Source: JAXDLW01 sp050998755
GTDB lineage: Bacteria; Chloroflexota; Dormibacteria; DASZGP01
Direction of reading: 5' to 3'
Assembly (NCBI GenBank): GCA_050998755.1
Contig: JBPCPW010000059.1
Span: 1 to 19,724 of the forward strand
Length of the DNA stretch: 19,724 nucleotides
Part shown: one piece after another, positions 1-7,567 of the stretch
Layout: each line of letters opens with the position of its first letter
How positions within the stretch are numbered: the stretch's first letter is position 1
Program-made: the position numbers and the translations under genes
The notes under the pieces: model-generated
Database searches by the model: none
What the model saw: the letters and a program-made list of their open reading frames with translations, nothing else
What the model was told of the DNA's origin: nothing

Positions 1-390
1 GTCATCGGCATCCGCGACGTCGAGGAGCGCGTGCTGATCATCGAGCGGCGTGAGCGTTGGGAGGAGGACCCTGAGGGCTTTGCGGCAGAGTACGCCGACA
101 GCGAGTCCGATGCCGCGGCCCGGATCAGGGCGGCAATCGAGCGCCTCCCCAGTGTCGAGGTGCCCCGCGCGGTGCTGGAATCTATCGCCAGGCAGAACGT
201 CAGCCTGGGCGTTGACGGCCACCGCGCGGACCTCGTTGCGCGCAAGGCGGCCCAGGCACTGGCCGCGCTCAACGGCTCACCCACCGCCGGCCAGGCAGAG
301 GTGGACGAGGTTATCGACATGGTCCTGGCCCACCGCGTGAAGGCCCAGATGGGTCGCGCGGGCTACGAGTCCACCGCCGCCCGGCGGTAA
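1..390 (+). CDS. Magnesium-chelatase ChlI/BchI-type AAA+ ATPase, C-terminal part
   Basis: The reading frame is open from the first base of the window and ends at TAA 388-390, so only the last 129 codons are present. The sequence resembles the C-terminal lid region of the I subunit of magnesium chelatase and related MoxR-like ATPases. It has a charged segment of the form RERWEEDPEGFAAEY, then a GVDGHRAD motif, an AAQALAALNG stretch and a final LAHRVK, which correspond to the family's GVDGHRAD/A-LAAL/HR pattern. The Walker A and B motifs would lie upstream, outside the window. The full gene could be a true Mg-chelatase subunit or one of the many uncharacterised AAA+ ATPases paired with VWA-domain proteins; the visible part cannot separate these. 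It converges on the patatin gene with a 22-bp gap. Confidence 0.8.
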   Translation, partial: VIGIRDVEERVLIIERRERWEEDPEGFAAEYADSESDAAARIRAAIERLPSVEVPRAVLESIARQNVSLGVDGHRADLVARKAAQALAALNGSPTAGQAEVDEVIDMVLAHRVKAQMGRAGYESTAARR

Positions 391-392
391 GG

Positions 393-404
393 CCCGCAAG
401 CGGG
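393..404. terminator. Small hairpin between convergent genes
   Basis: CCCGC (393-397) and GCGGG (400-404) are perfect complements with a 2-nt loop, in the 22-bp gap between the convergent ATPase and patatin genes. No T-run follows on either strand, so termination here is only a suggestion from position. Confidence 0.25.
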
Positions 405-412
405 TTACAGCC

Positions 413-1798
413 CTAGTTGCCGGTGTTGCTCTCGCCGCCCGAGATGACGCGCGGGTGAAACCCTGGCTTGCGGCGCGCGCGCGGTTTGGTGGCGGCGACG
501 GCGGTCCTGGGCTTCGCCCGCGCCGGCCGGCGCGGCTTCGGGGCGGGCCTGGAATCTGACTCGCGCTTGCCCGGGCTGCCCGCCCCGGCCCTGTCCGGGC
601 GCTCTCCCTGGACGTTGTCGCGCCTGTCGAGCACGGTCTGGAACAACCTGGCGACCACGTTGCCGCCCCGCTCCATGTCGTTGACCGGGACCTGCAGCGG
701 CTTTCGGTCGACCACCCGGCGGGTGATCTCGATGCCGTGCTTGGGAAGAATCCGCGATAGGTAGGGCCAGGTCTTGTAGAGGCCGGAGGTGACCGTTTCG
801 TAGCCGTGCTGCAGCACGATCATCTGGGCCGAGAAGCTCATCACCTCGTGGAAGAACATCTTCTCGTCGTCGGGGTTGGGCTCGATGAGCAGGAAGTCGA
901 CGTCGGGATGACTGGTACGCACCTCGCGCAGGTGGTCGACGAGGCTGTCGTGGAGCATGCCGCGGATTACCTGGTTGCCGATGGCCCGGATGCCCAGGTC
1001 GAATATCGAACGGGTGCCCTCAGGGGTGGTGGCCCGTTTGGCGATGGCGTAGGTGTCGAGCGGGACCAGGCCGTTGACGACCACCACCAGCTTGGCGCCG
1101 CGGGCGATGGCCACGTCGATCGCCGCGTGGCCCTTGATCCCGCCGTCGACGTAGTGGTGGCCATCGATCTCCACCGGCCGGAAGAGGATGGGGATGCAGC
1201 TGGAGGCGGCCACCGCCCGCGATATGGGCACGTCGGGGGTGGCGTGCCGGGAGAAGGTGACCCGGCGGTCCGCCTCGATGTCCGTGGCGACTATGTGCAG
1301 CTCGCGGGGGATGTCGCGGAAGTCGTCGCTCAGACCTGCGTTCTCCAGCGTCTCGCGCACGTAGTCCTCGATCCCGCTGTTGGTGAAGATGCCCGAGGGC
1401 AGCAGCGGCGCCAGGTTCAGCAGCGCTTCGGTCATTGAGATTCGATCGCGGAACTGCCAGTACTCGGCGGCCGCCTGGCGCACCAGTTGAGGAGCTCTCA
1501 GGAGCCGGGTGAAGGCCTCCCCGACATTCGGCCGGTACACCTGCATCCGGCTGAGGCGGGTGAAGCCGGGGACGGTGCCCGCCAGCAACCCGGCCAGGAC
1601 GACCGGGGGCATGCCGCTGGCCAGCGCGGCGGTGACCACGGCCCCCGCGCTGGTGCCGACATAAATATCGAAATCGTTGACGGTGCGGTTGGTGAGGATG
1701 TGGTCGAGGGCCCGGAGGGCCCCGACCTCGTAGGCCACCCCGGTCAGCCCACCGCTGGCCAGGACCAGGGCCGTTTTGTCCTTTCTCCGCGCTGCCAT
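413..1798 (-). CDS. Patatin-like phospholipase family protein
   Basis: This 461-residue protein has the hallmarks of patatin-like lipid acyl hydrolases: a glycine-rich oxyanion region near residues 15-20 (ASGGLTG), the nucleophile elbow GTSAG at 48-52 with Ser50, and the catalytic-dyad Asp218 in a DGG motif at 218-220. A second half of about 240 residues follows. The last 70 or so residues are rich in Arg, Lys, Pro and Ala and look disordered and strongly basic. No signal peptide or membrane segment is visible, so it is probably cytosolic or peripherally membrane-bound. The frame stays open upstream to 2050, but the ATG at 1796-1798 is chosen because the conserved domain begins eight residues later, the upstream part lies inside lepA, and a -10-like box sits 7 nt before this ATG. 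The substrate is unknown. It is divergent from lepA with a 55-bp gap. Confidence 0.88.
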   Translation of the reverse strand: MAARRKDKTALVLASGGLTGVAYEVGALRALDHILTNRTVNDFDIYVGTSAGAVVTAALASGMPPVVLAGLLAGTVPGFTRLSRMQVYRPNVGEAFTRLLRAPQLVRQAAAEYWQFRDRISMTEALLNLAPLLPSGIFTNSGIEDYVRETLENAGLSDDFRDIPRELHIVATDIEADRRVTFSRHATPDVPISRAVAASSCIPILFRPVEIDGHHYVDGGIKGHAAIDVAIARGAKLVVVVNGLVPLDTYAIAKRATTPEGTRSIFDLGIRAIGNQVIRGMLHDSLVDHLREVRTSHPDVDFLLIEPNPDDEKMFFHEVMSFSAQMIVLQHGYETVTSGLYKTWPYLSRILPKHGIEITRRVVDRKPLQVPVNDMERGGNVVARLFQTVLDRRDNVQGERPDRAGAGSPGKRESDSRPAPKPRRPARAKPRTAVAATKPRARRKPGFHPRVISGGESNTGN

Positions 1799-1805
1799 CA
1801 GAGGG

Positions 1806-1811
1806 ATTGTG
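1806..1811 (-). promoter_or_regulatory. -10-like box of the patatin gene (leaderless type)
   Basis: On the minus strand the hexamer reads CACAAT, matching TATAAT at four of six positions, and ends 7 nt before the ATG at 1798. No Shine-Dalgarno sequence fits in that gap, so transcription would start at or next to the start codon. It is weaker than the other boxes of this kind because the first base is C. Confidence 0.4.
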
Positions 1812-1839
1812 GCATCTCCGCCCGAATCTGCCCCCGGGC

Positions 1840-1845
1840 TAGAAT
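1840..1845 (+). promoter_or_regulatory. -10 box TAGAAT of lepA (leaderless type)
   Basis: TAGAAT matches TATAAT at five of six positions and is followed by 8 nt and the GTG start of lepA. No -35 hexamer is evident about 17 bp upstream. The distance implies a transcript with little or no leader, and it supports the start choice at 1854. Confidence 0.55.
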
Positions 1846-1853
1846 CGCCCGCC

Positions 1854-3653
1854 GTGTCCAAACCGCTTTCGCGCATCCGGAACTTCTGCATCATCGCGCA
1901 CATCGACCACGGCAAGTCGACCCTTGCCGACCGCATGCTGGAGCTCACCGGGGCGATCCAGCTGCGGGACATGAAGTCCCAGCTCCTCGACCAGCTGGAC
2001 CTAGAGCGCGAGCGGGGAATCACCATCAAGCTGGCCCCCGTCCGGCTCAACTACCGCGCCGACGACGGACACGACTACGAGCTCAACCTGATCGATACCC
2101 CGGGCCACGTCGACTTCGCCTACGAGGTCTCCCGCTCGCTGGCCGCCTGCGAGGGAGCGGTCCTGGTGGTCGACGCTGCCCAGGGAGTGGAGGCACAGAC
2201 GCTGGCCAACGTCTACCAGGCGATCAACCACAACCTTGAGATCGTTGTGGTGATCAACAAGATCGACCTGCCCGCGGCGCAACCGGAGGTCGTGCGCCAG
2301 GAGGTGGAGGAGACCATCGGCCTGCATGCCGAGGACGCGATCCTGGCATCGGCCAAGGAGGGGGTCGGCGTCAGGGAGACCCTCGAGGCGGTGGTGCGCA
2401 AGGTCCCGCACCCCGCGGGGTCGCCGGAGGCCCCCCTGCAGGCCCTGATCTTTGACAGCCATTTCGACAGCTACAAGGGGGTGATCTCCTACGTGCGCGT
2501 CTTCAACGGGCGACTCAAGCCGGGGATGGAGATCAAGATGGGCAGCACCGGGCGCACCTATGAGGTCGAGGAGGTGGGGGCGTTCCGTCCCGCGATGCGC
2601 GAGGAGCAGGAGTTGACCGCGGGCGAGGTGGGCTACGTCGCGGCATCGATCAAGAACCTGCGTGATGCCCGCGTGGGCGATACCATGCTCGACTCCAGGA
2701 ACGCGGCTGAGCCGCTCCCCGGATACAAGCAGGCGCAGCCGATGGTCTACGCCGGTATCTATCCCCAGGCGGCCGATGACTTCACCGACCTCAAGGACGC
2801 ACTCGAGAAGCTCCAGCTGAACGACGCGGCGCTGGTGTACGAGCCGGAGTCCTCGGCGGCCCTGGGCTTCGGGTTCCGCTGCGGGTACCTCGGCCTGCTG
2901 CACATGGAGATCGTGCAGGAGCGCCTGGAACGGGAATTCGGCCTGGAGCTCATCGCCACCGCACCCACCGTGGTGTACCGGGTCACCTACCCCGACGGCC
3001 ACGTCGAGATGGTCGACAACCCCCAGCACTTTCCGGCCTCTGACCGTCAGACGGTAATTGAGGAGCCGCGCGCCAAGATCTCGGTGATCGCACCGGCCGA
3101 ATACACCGGGGCCATGATGCAGCTCTCACAGGACCGCCGCGGCGAGTTCATCAACCTGGAGCACCAGCCGGGTGACCGGGTCCTGCTGACGTACGACATC
3201 CCCATGGGCGAACTGATCCACGACTTCTACGACCAGCTCAAGTCGCGCTCCAAAGGCTACGCCTCGCTGGACTATGAGATGACCGGTTATCGCAGAGCCG
3301 ACCTGGTCAAGCTGGACATCCTGGTGGGGGGTTCCCCGGTGGATGCGCTCTCCATGATCGTGCCCCGCCAGAACGCCAGCTTCCAGGGCCGGAAGCTGGC
3401 CGAGAAGTTGAAGACGCTGATCCCGCGGCAGATGTTCGAGGTGGCGATACAGGCGGCGATCGGCGGCAAGATAGTGGCCCGCGAGACGGTCTCCGCGTTC
3501 CGCAAGGACGTCATCGCCAAGTGCTACGGCGGGGACATCACGCGCAAGCGCAAGCTGCTCGAAAAGCAGAAGGTGGGCAAGTCGCGGATGAAGCGTGTGG
3601 GCAATGTCGAGATCCCGCAGGAGGCCTTCATGGCGGTGCTCAGCCTTGACTAG
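1854..3653 (+). CDS. lepA: Elongation factor 4 (LepA), back-translocating GTPase
   Basis: LepA/EF4 is a translational GTPase that acts on stalled or mistranslocated ribosomes. The 599-residue product has the usual family length. The G1 P-loop AHIDHGKST is at residues 15-23, the RGITIK switch-I segment at about 54-59, DTPGH at 81-85 (G3), and NKID at 135-138 (G4). The LepA-specific C-terminal domain is intact, with recognisable CYGGDITRKRKLLEKQK and PQEAF segments. GTG 1854 is preferred over the frame's upstream extension to 1776 because family members begin about ten residues before the first beta strand, and because a TAGAAT box lies 8 nt upstream. The start of the next gene overlaps its stop codon. 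It opens the lepA-hemW-hrcA-grpE-dnaJ block. Confidence 0.97.
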   Translation: MSKPLSRIRNFCIIAHIDHGKSTLADRMLELTGAIQLRDMKSQLLDQLDLERERGITIKLAPVRLNYRADDGHDYELNLIDTPGHVDFAYEVSRSLAACEGAVLVVDAAQGVEAQTLANVYQAINHNLEIVVVINKIDLPAAQPEVVRQEVEETIGLHAEDAILASAKEGVGVRETLEAVVRKVPHPAGSPEAPLQALIFDSHFDSYKGVISYVRVFNGRLKPGMEIKMGSTGRTYEVEEVGAFRPAMREEQELTAGEVGYVAASIKNLRDARVGDTMLDSRNAAEPLPGYKQAQPMVYAGIYPQAADDFTDLKDALEKLQLNDAALVYEPESSAALGFGFRCGYLGLLHMEIVQERLEREFGLELIATAPTVVYRVTYPDGHVEMVDNPQHFPASDRQTVIEEPRAKISVIAPAEYTGAMMQLSQDRRGEFINLEHQPGDRVLLTYDIPMGELIHDFYDQLKSRSKGYASLDYEMTGYRRADLVKLDILVGGSPVDALSMIVPRQNASFQGRKLAEKLKTLIPRQMFEVAIQAAIGGKIVARETVSAFRKDVIAKCYGGDITRKRKLLEKQKVGKSRMKRVGNVEIPQEAFMAVLSLD

Positions 3654-4212
3654 CACGCCGGTCCTGGACGCCGCGACACGGGCCCTGGCGGCCCAGCCGC
3701 AGCACTCCGCGCGCCTCCTGCTCCGACCCCTTGCAGCGGCCGACCGCGACCAGGTCGCGCGCATCTATCGCGACCCCGAGGTGATGAGATACATCGACCC
3801 CGGGCAGGACTTCACCGACGACGAGGTCGATCGGCGGATGGCCGCCGCCCAGGCCCGGTGGGTCGAGGCGGGGTTCGATATGTGGACCATGCTCGAGCGT
3901 GAGTCGGGGGAATTCGTCGGGCGCGGGGGACTGATTCTCAGCGACGAACTGGGCGAGGTGGAGGTGGGTTACATGCTGGCGCGAGAGAGGTGGGGAATGG
4001 GCTTTGCCACTGAGCTCACGGAGTTCGCGCTGGGCTTCGGCTTTAGAACCATTGGTCTCGACCGGGTCGTCGCGGTGGTCGATGGGCCCCACACCGCGTC
4101 CCAGCATGTCCTTCAAAAGGCCGGGCTTACGTACCAGAAGGAAACTACCTATAAGGGCGGCCCGGTTCGCTACTTTGCCATCGACCGCCCCGCCTGGGAG
4201 GGGCTGGCGTGA
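3646..4212 (+). CDS. GNAT-family N-acetyltransferase (RimJ/RimL-like)
   Basis: The 188-residue product looks like the RimJ/RimL group of GCN5-related acetyltransferases (Acetyltransf_3 type). An N-terminal strand of the form ARLLLRPL begins at about residue 22, followed by a helix and YRDPEVMRYI. The acetyl-CoA pyrophosphate-binding motif RWGMGFA is at 115-121, and the late ASQHVLQKAG helix, typical of the CoA-binding half, is at about 151-160. The acceptor could be a protein N-terminus, an amino acid or a small molecule; sequence does not decide. The best start is TTG 3646, inside the last codons of lepA (8-bp overlap), which suggests translational coupling. Upstream ATGs at 3595 and 3604 lie deeper in lepA and would add residues with no family resemblance. 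It converges on the Nudix-like gene with 2 bp between stops. Confidence 0.85.
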   Translation: MTSTPVLDAATRALAAQPQHSARLLLRPLAAADRDQVARIYRDPEVMRYIDPGQDFTDDEVDRRMAAAQARWVEAGFDMWTMLERESGEFVGRGGLILSDELGEVEVGYMLARERWGMGFATELTEFALGFGFRTIGLDRVVAVVDGPHTASQHVLQKAGLTYQKETTYKGGPVRYFAIDRPAWEGLA

Positions 4213-4214
4213 CC

Positions 4215-4568
4215 CTACGCGCCGGAGAGCAGGGCGTCGAGGAGGGGTTTGTCGGGGGCCATCAGCTCCTTGGGCAGATAGGCCAGGCGAACCAGGCGGA
4301 GCTCGTGGCCCGGGGCTTCCGGCAGGCCCGGGATGCGCGCCCGGCGGAGCGCGAAGTGGCGGCCGTCGACGTCGCGGACGCCGAGGTCGTCATGGCTCAG
4401 GACCTGAAGACCGAGCCGCTCGATGAGGCGCGCGAAGGCGGCATCGGCGGTCTCCCCGTCCTTGGCGGTGGTCCTGGGAATGCGCCAGCTGTCCTCGCCA
4501 GCGTGGCGCACCAGCAGGACGTGCCCGGCGCTCAGCGCCAGCAGCCCGGCCTCGTCGAAGTGACCCAT
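4215..4568 (-). CDS. Small degenerate Nudix-like protein
   Basis: This 117-residue product has a Nudix-like layout: strands LLALSAGHVLLVRH, then SWRIPRTTAKDGE, then a helix with AAFARLIERLGL, and a C-terminal half with strand-like segments. In a catalytic Nudix box (GX5EX7REUXEEXGU) the helix would carry R-E-x-x-E-E; here those positions appear as A-R-L-I-E-R, so only one glutamate remains. It is therefore probably a non-hydrolytic Nudix-fold protein or a diverged hydrolase. The opposite strand is also open here, as an artificial N-terminal extension of hemW, but the Nudix-like pattern, a tidy start with a TACCCT box 6 nt upstream, and normal hemW length make the minus-strand gene the real one. 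It is divergent from hemW. Confidence 0.65.
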   Translation of the reverse strand: MGHFDEAGLLALSAGHVLLVRHAGEDSWRIPRTTAKDGETADAAFARLIERLGLQVLSHDDLGVRDVDGRHFALRRARIPGLPEAPGHELRLVRLAYLPKELMAPDKPLLDALLSGA

Positions 4569-5774
4569 GGCGCAAGGGTAGAGGAGCCTCGCAAACCCGG
4601 CCTCCTCCCGCGCAGCCTGTACCTCCACGTCCCGTTCTGCGTCAGCAAGTGCCCCTACTGTGACTTCAACTCCCATGTCGGCCAGCAGCACCTGTTCAAT
4701 TCCTATATCGGCGCGCTCCTCCTGGAGGTGGCCGCATGGGGCGACGCGCTGGGGCACCCAGAGCTCGACACCGTGTTCATCGGCGGGGGAACACCGAGCC
4801 TGGTGCCCGCTGCCCACATCGCCCGGCTGATGGATGGCGTTCGCCAGGCCTTCACCCTGGCGCCCGGGGCAGAGGTCAGCATGGAGGCCAATCCCCAGTC
4901 CGCGGAGGCCGAGAAGATGGGCGCCTGGCTGCAGGCGGGCATCAACCGGCTTTCACTTGGCGTGCAGAGCCTGGACGACCAGGCCCTGCGCTTCCTGGAG
5001 CGCGCGCACAGCGCCGCCGAGGCCAAAACGGTTATGGCCGCGGTTCGCGGCGCCGGGTTCGCCAGTGTCTCCTTCGACCTGATCTTCGCCATCCCCGGGC
5101 TGTCCACCCGGCGCTGGCAGGAGGTCCTAGAGGAGGCCCTCGCGTTCTCGCCAGACCACCTCTCGGCCTACGAGTTGACCCCCGAGCACGGCACCAGGTT
5201 GGGTGTGGAGGTCGAGGCGGGGCGAACCCTGTTGCCGGACGACGACACCCGGATTGAGCAATACGAACTGACGCAAGACCTTTTGGCAGCCGCCGGGTTC
5301 AGTCGTTACGAGGTCTCCAACTGGGCCCGTCCCGGCCACCGCTGTCGGCACAACATGACCTACTGGACCGGGATGCCGTATGCGGCGGCAGGTGCCGGCG
5401 CACATGCCTTCACCCATCGCTTACAACCGGGCGCACTCACGGTCCGTCAATGGAATATCGCGAGTCCCGCGGGGTACATCGCGGCGGTTCGCTCAAAAGG
5501 TGATGCCGTCAGCGGGTTTGAGAACCTCGACCTCGCTACCACCGCGTCGGACCTGATGATGATGGGGCTGCGCCTCGACCAGGGCGTGGACCTGGACGCG
5601 ATGGAGTTGCGTTTCCCGGACCTCCGGGCAGTGCTCGACATCCCGCTGCGCCGGCTCACCGGCCAGGGTCTGCTCTTGGAGGAGGCCGGGAAGGTGCGGG
5701 CCACTGCCCGCGGCCGAGCGGTGTTGAACCAGGTGGTCGCCGAGTTCCTGCCTTCGACGCCCTCCGTCGGCTAA
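4560..5774 (+). CDS. hemW: Radical SAM protein HemW (heme chaperone, formerly coproporphyrinogen III oxidase-like)
   Basis: HemW proteins are radical SAM enzymes related to HemN; characterised members bind heme and act as heme chaperones rather than as coproporphyrinogen oxidases. The [4Fe-4S] motif C-VSK-C-PY-C is at residues 27, 31 and 34, directly after the typical SLYLHVPF strand. A GGGTPS motif follows, and HNMTYW at 264-269 marks the HemW/HemN region before the C-terminal HemN_C domain, which ends in GRAVLNQVVAEFL. With GTG 4560 the protein is 404 residues, near family length. The frame extends up to 4209, but that region is antisense to the Nudix-like gene and shows no HemW homology. 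GTG 4560 is the last canonical start before the domain; its 9-bp overlap with the Nudix start leaves the start uncertain. The CIRCE element begins 5 bp after the stop. Confidence 0.93.
   Translation: MTHGARVEEPRKPGLLPRSLYLHVPFCVSKCPYCDFNSHVGQQHLFNSYIGALLLEVAAWGDALGHPELDTVFIGGGTPSLVPAAHIARLMDGVRQAFTLAPGAEVSMEANPQSAEAEKMGAWLQAGINRLSLGVQSLDDQALRFLERAHSAAEAKTVMAAVRGAGFASVSFDLIFAIPGLSTRRWQEVLEEALAFSPDHLSAYELTPEHGTRLGVEVEAGRTLLPDDDTRIEQYELTQDLLAAAGFSRYEVSNWARPGHRCRHNMTYWTGMPYAAAGAGAHAFTHRLQPGALTVRQWNIASPAGYIAAVRSKGDAVSGFENLDLATTASDLMMMGLRLDQGVDLDAMELRFPDLRAVLDIPLRRLTGQGLLLEEAGKVRATARGRAVLNQVVAEFLPSTPSVG
4575..4580 (-). promoter_or_regulatory. -10 box TACCCT of the Nudix-like gene (leaderless type)
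   Basis: Read on the minus strand, TACCCT fits TANNNT and ends 6 nt before the ATG at 4568. It lies inside the 5' end of hemW, so the two divergent genes would share this short stretch. Confidence 0.45.
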
Positions 5775-5777
5775 GAT
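5772..5777 (+). promoter_or_regulatory. -10 box TAAGAT of hrcA
   Basis: TAAGAT overlaps the TAA stop of hemW and ends 2 bp before the CIRCE element. A start of transcription 6-8 nt downstream would fall inside the left arm of CIRCE, the usual position for HrcA repression. No convincing -35 was seen. Confidence 0.5.
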
Positions 5778-5779
5778 TG

Positions 5780-5806
5780 CTGGCACTCGCATTGGGTGAG
5801 TGCTAG
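5780..5806 (+). promoter_or_regulatory. CIRCE operator (HrcA binding site)
   Basis: The 9-9-9 inverted repeat reads CTGGCACTC, nine spacer bases, then GAGTGCTAG. Against the consensus TTAGCACTC-N9-GAGTGCTAA it keeps GCACTC and GAGTGCTA fully and differs at two left-arm bases and one right-arm base. It lies between the TAAGAT box and hrcA, so HrcA would repress its own gene at normal temperature and release it on heat shock, as known for this family. Confidence 0.92.
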
Positions 5807-5825
5807 ACCCGTAATCGAGTGTGAA

Positions 5826-6854
5826 ATGCCGGGACTGGACGATCGTAAAGAACAGGTCTTGAGGGCGGTGGTCGTCGATTACACGACCACGGCGGTGCCC
5901 GTCGGTTCGCAGGCCCTGGCCGAGCGTCATTTCGCAAGGTGGAGCTCGGCGACGATTCGCAACGAGCTGGCCCACCTGATGGAGACCGGACACCTGCATC
6001 AGCCCCACACCTCGTCCGGGCGGGTGCCCTCGGCACTGGGATATCGATACTTCGTCGACTACCTGATGGAGGAGGAGCGGGTCGAGCCGCGGCTGCGAGC
6101 CCAGATGGCGGCATTCTTCCAGGCCCTGCCGCTGGACCTGGAGGCGGTGCTTGAGGGCACCGCGCTCTCGCTGGCCCGGGCGGCCGACAGTGTCGGGGTG
6201 GTCAGCGCCCCGCGCACCAGCAGCAGCCGGCTGAAGTACCTCAACCTGGTCCACCTCGAGGGACAGCGCATCCTGGCCCTGGTGGTGCTGGAGGGCAACC
6301 TGGTCCGCCAGCAGCCGCTGGAGATGCCGCGTCCAGTGGAGCAGGCTGAGCTCGACCTGCTGTCCAACCGGCTCAACCTGCTCCTCAAGGGCCACAACAC
6401 CGACCAGGTGGAGGCCTTTGTGCGGGAGGGTCCGGTGGAGGACTGGGTGGAGGCGGTGGTCCGAGGGATCGGAAGCGTCATGACGGCCTACGACGAGCAG
6501 TCGGCCCGGGTCATCGTCCATGACGGGCTGCGCAACCTGGTCAAGCAGCCGGAGTTCGTCGAGCCGGAGCGCCTGATGCCGGTCCTCGAGCTGCTCGAGG
6601 AGTCACGCCAACTGGCCCGGGTGCTGGAGTCCCTGGACCCCAGCGAGACCCTGTCGGTGGTCATCGGTGATGAGAACCCCGACAGTCACCTGCGGGACTG
6701 CACCGTCGTCCTCACCACCTATCGCGGTCCCGCCGGGGTCACCGGGACGATGGGCACGATCGGGCCCACCCGGATCCGCTACCCGGAGGTGGTCGCGCGG
6801 GTTCGGTACATCGCCAAGCTGGCGGGCGACACGCTCGGCCGGATGTACGCCTGA
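5826..6854 (+). CDS. hrcA: Heat-inducible transcription repressor HrcA
   Basis: HrcA binds CIRCE operators and represses chaperone operons; its folding depends on GroEL, which couples repression to chaperone availability. The 342-residue product has the N-terminal winged-helix segment (DDRKEQVLRAVVVDY, then PVGSQALAER), the conserved ATIRNELAHLMETGHLHQPH helix-turn-helix region, and SSGRVPSALGYRYFVD. The C-terminal part has the HrcA effector fold and ends in GTMGTIGPTRIRYPEVVARV, the typical G-P-x-R-MxY signature. The ATG at 5826 is chosen; an in-frame GTG at 5796 lies within the CIRCE repeat and would add ten residues without homology. The operator immediately upstream indicates autorepression. 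It is followed by grpE after 30 bp. Confidence 0.96.
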   Translation: MPGLDDRKEQVLRAVVVDYTTTAVPVGSQALAERHFARWSSATIRNELAHLMETGHLHQPHTSSGRVPSALGYRYFVDYLMEEERVEPRLRAQMAAFFQALPLDLEAVLEGTALSLARAADSVGVVSAPRTSSSRLKYLNLVHLEGQRILALVVLEGNLVRQQPLEMPRPVEQAELDLLSNRLNLLLKGHNTDQVEAFVREGPVEDWVEAVVRGIGSVMTAYDEQSARVIVHDGLRNLVKQPEFVEPERLMPVLELLEESRQLARVLESLDPSETLSVVIGDENPDSHLRDCTVVLTTYRGPAGVTGTMGTIGPTRIRYPEVVARVRYIAKLAGDTLGRMYA

Positions 6855-6871
6855 ACCGGCGGGCAACTGGG

Positions 6872-6877
6872 TAGAGT
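6872..6877 (+). promoter_or_regulatory. -10 box TAGAGT of grpE (leaderless type)
   Basis: TAGAGT lies in the 30-bp hrcA-grpE gap and ends 7 nt before the grpE ATG. If active, it gives grpE-dnaJ a promoter of their own that is not covered by the CIRCE operator upstream of hrcA. Confidence 0.5.
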
Positions 6878-6884
6878 CCCCGAC

Positions 6885-7565
6885 ATGTCCGAATCGCACG
6901 ACGATGAAACCCTTCACTCCGGGTCGGAGAAGGTGACCGAGGCGGAGACCGAAGTCGACGACGCTCCGGAGGCCGTCGCCGGGCCCACGCGCCGGCAGCG
7001 CACGCGGGTCGACGAGATGGGGATCCCGCCGCTCTGGGCGGTCGGTGGGGACAAGGGCAAGACCAAGGAGTTCAAGAAGCAACTGGCCGCGGCCGAGCAG
7101 GCGCTGGAGAGTGCTCGCACCGATGCCCGGGACGCCAACGAGCGCTACCTCCGCACCGCCGCAGAGATGGAGAACATGCGCCGGCGACACCAGAAGGACC
7201 GGAGCGATCAACTGCTGTACGGCAACGCCGACCTGATCGTCCGCATACTGCCGCTGCTGGACAACTTTCACCGCGCCCTGGACCACGTCCCGGCGTCGGC
7301 CGAGAACGACGCCGAGGTACGGCAATGGGTGAGCGGCCTGCTGATGGTGGTGCGCCAGTTCGAGGACATCCTCGAGGGGGCGGGGGTGGAGGCCATCGAC
7401 ACGTCGGAGGGCCAGGCTTTCGACCCCGCCCTGCACCAGGCGGTGATGGGAGAGGCTTCAGAGGCCCACGAGGACGGGCAGGTGATCGCCGAGTTGCAGC
7501 GCGGTTACCGTCTTCGCGACCGTGTGCTACGGCCCGCCATGGTCAAAGTCGCCAACAACCAATAG
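6885..7565 (+). CDS. grpE: Nucleotide exchange factor GrpE
   Basis: GrpE releases ADP from DnaK. The 226-residue product has an acidic, probably disordered N-terminus (about residues 1-55), a long helix for dimerisation from about 60 to 110 (EQALESARTDARDANERYLR, then AEMENMRRR), and the C-terminal beta domain with FDPALHQAVMGE and the closing RVLRPAMVKVAN segment, which matches the family's LRPA-V-V ending. The partner dnaK is not next to it: dnaJ starts 2 nt after the grpE stop. The dimer should therefore work with a DnaK encoded elsewhere. The start ATG is supported by a TAGAGT box 7 nt upstream; no Shine-Dalgarno sequence is seen. Confidence 0.95.
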   Translation: MSESHDDETLHSGSEKVTEAETEVDDAPEAVAGPTRRQRTRVDEMGIPPLWAVGGDKGKTKEFKKQLAAAEQALESARTDARDANERYLRTAAEMENMRRRHQKDRSDQLLYGNADLIVRILPLLDNFHRALDHVPASAENDAEVRQWVSGLLMVVRQFEDILEGAGVEAIDTSEGQAFDPALHQAVMGEASEAHEDGQVIAELQRGYRLRDRVLRPAMVKVANNQ

Positions 7566-7567
7566 TC

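Noticed and set aside
1799..2050. N-terminal extension of the patatin frame to 2050
   Set aside because: It lies antisense to the lepA GTPase domain, has no patatin homology, and the ATG at 1798 has a promoter-like box and precedes the conserved domain.
2001..3029. 342-codon minus-strand frame inside lepA
   Set aside because: It is antisense to the conserved LepA domains and has no recognisable protein features.
4209..4559. N-terminal extension of hemW beginning in the GTGA overlap with the GNAT stop
   Set aside because: The translated part has no HemW homology and is antisense to the Nudix-like gene; it would make HemW about 117 residues too long.
5493..6521. 342-codon minus-strand frame across the hemW-hrcA junction
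   Set aside because: It is antisense to two conserved genes and to the CIRCE element, with shadow-like composition.
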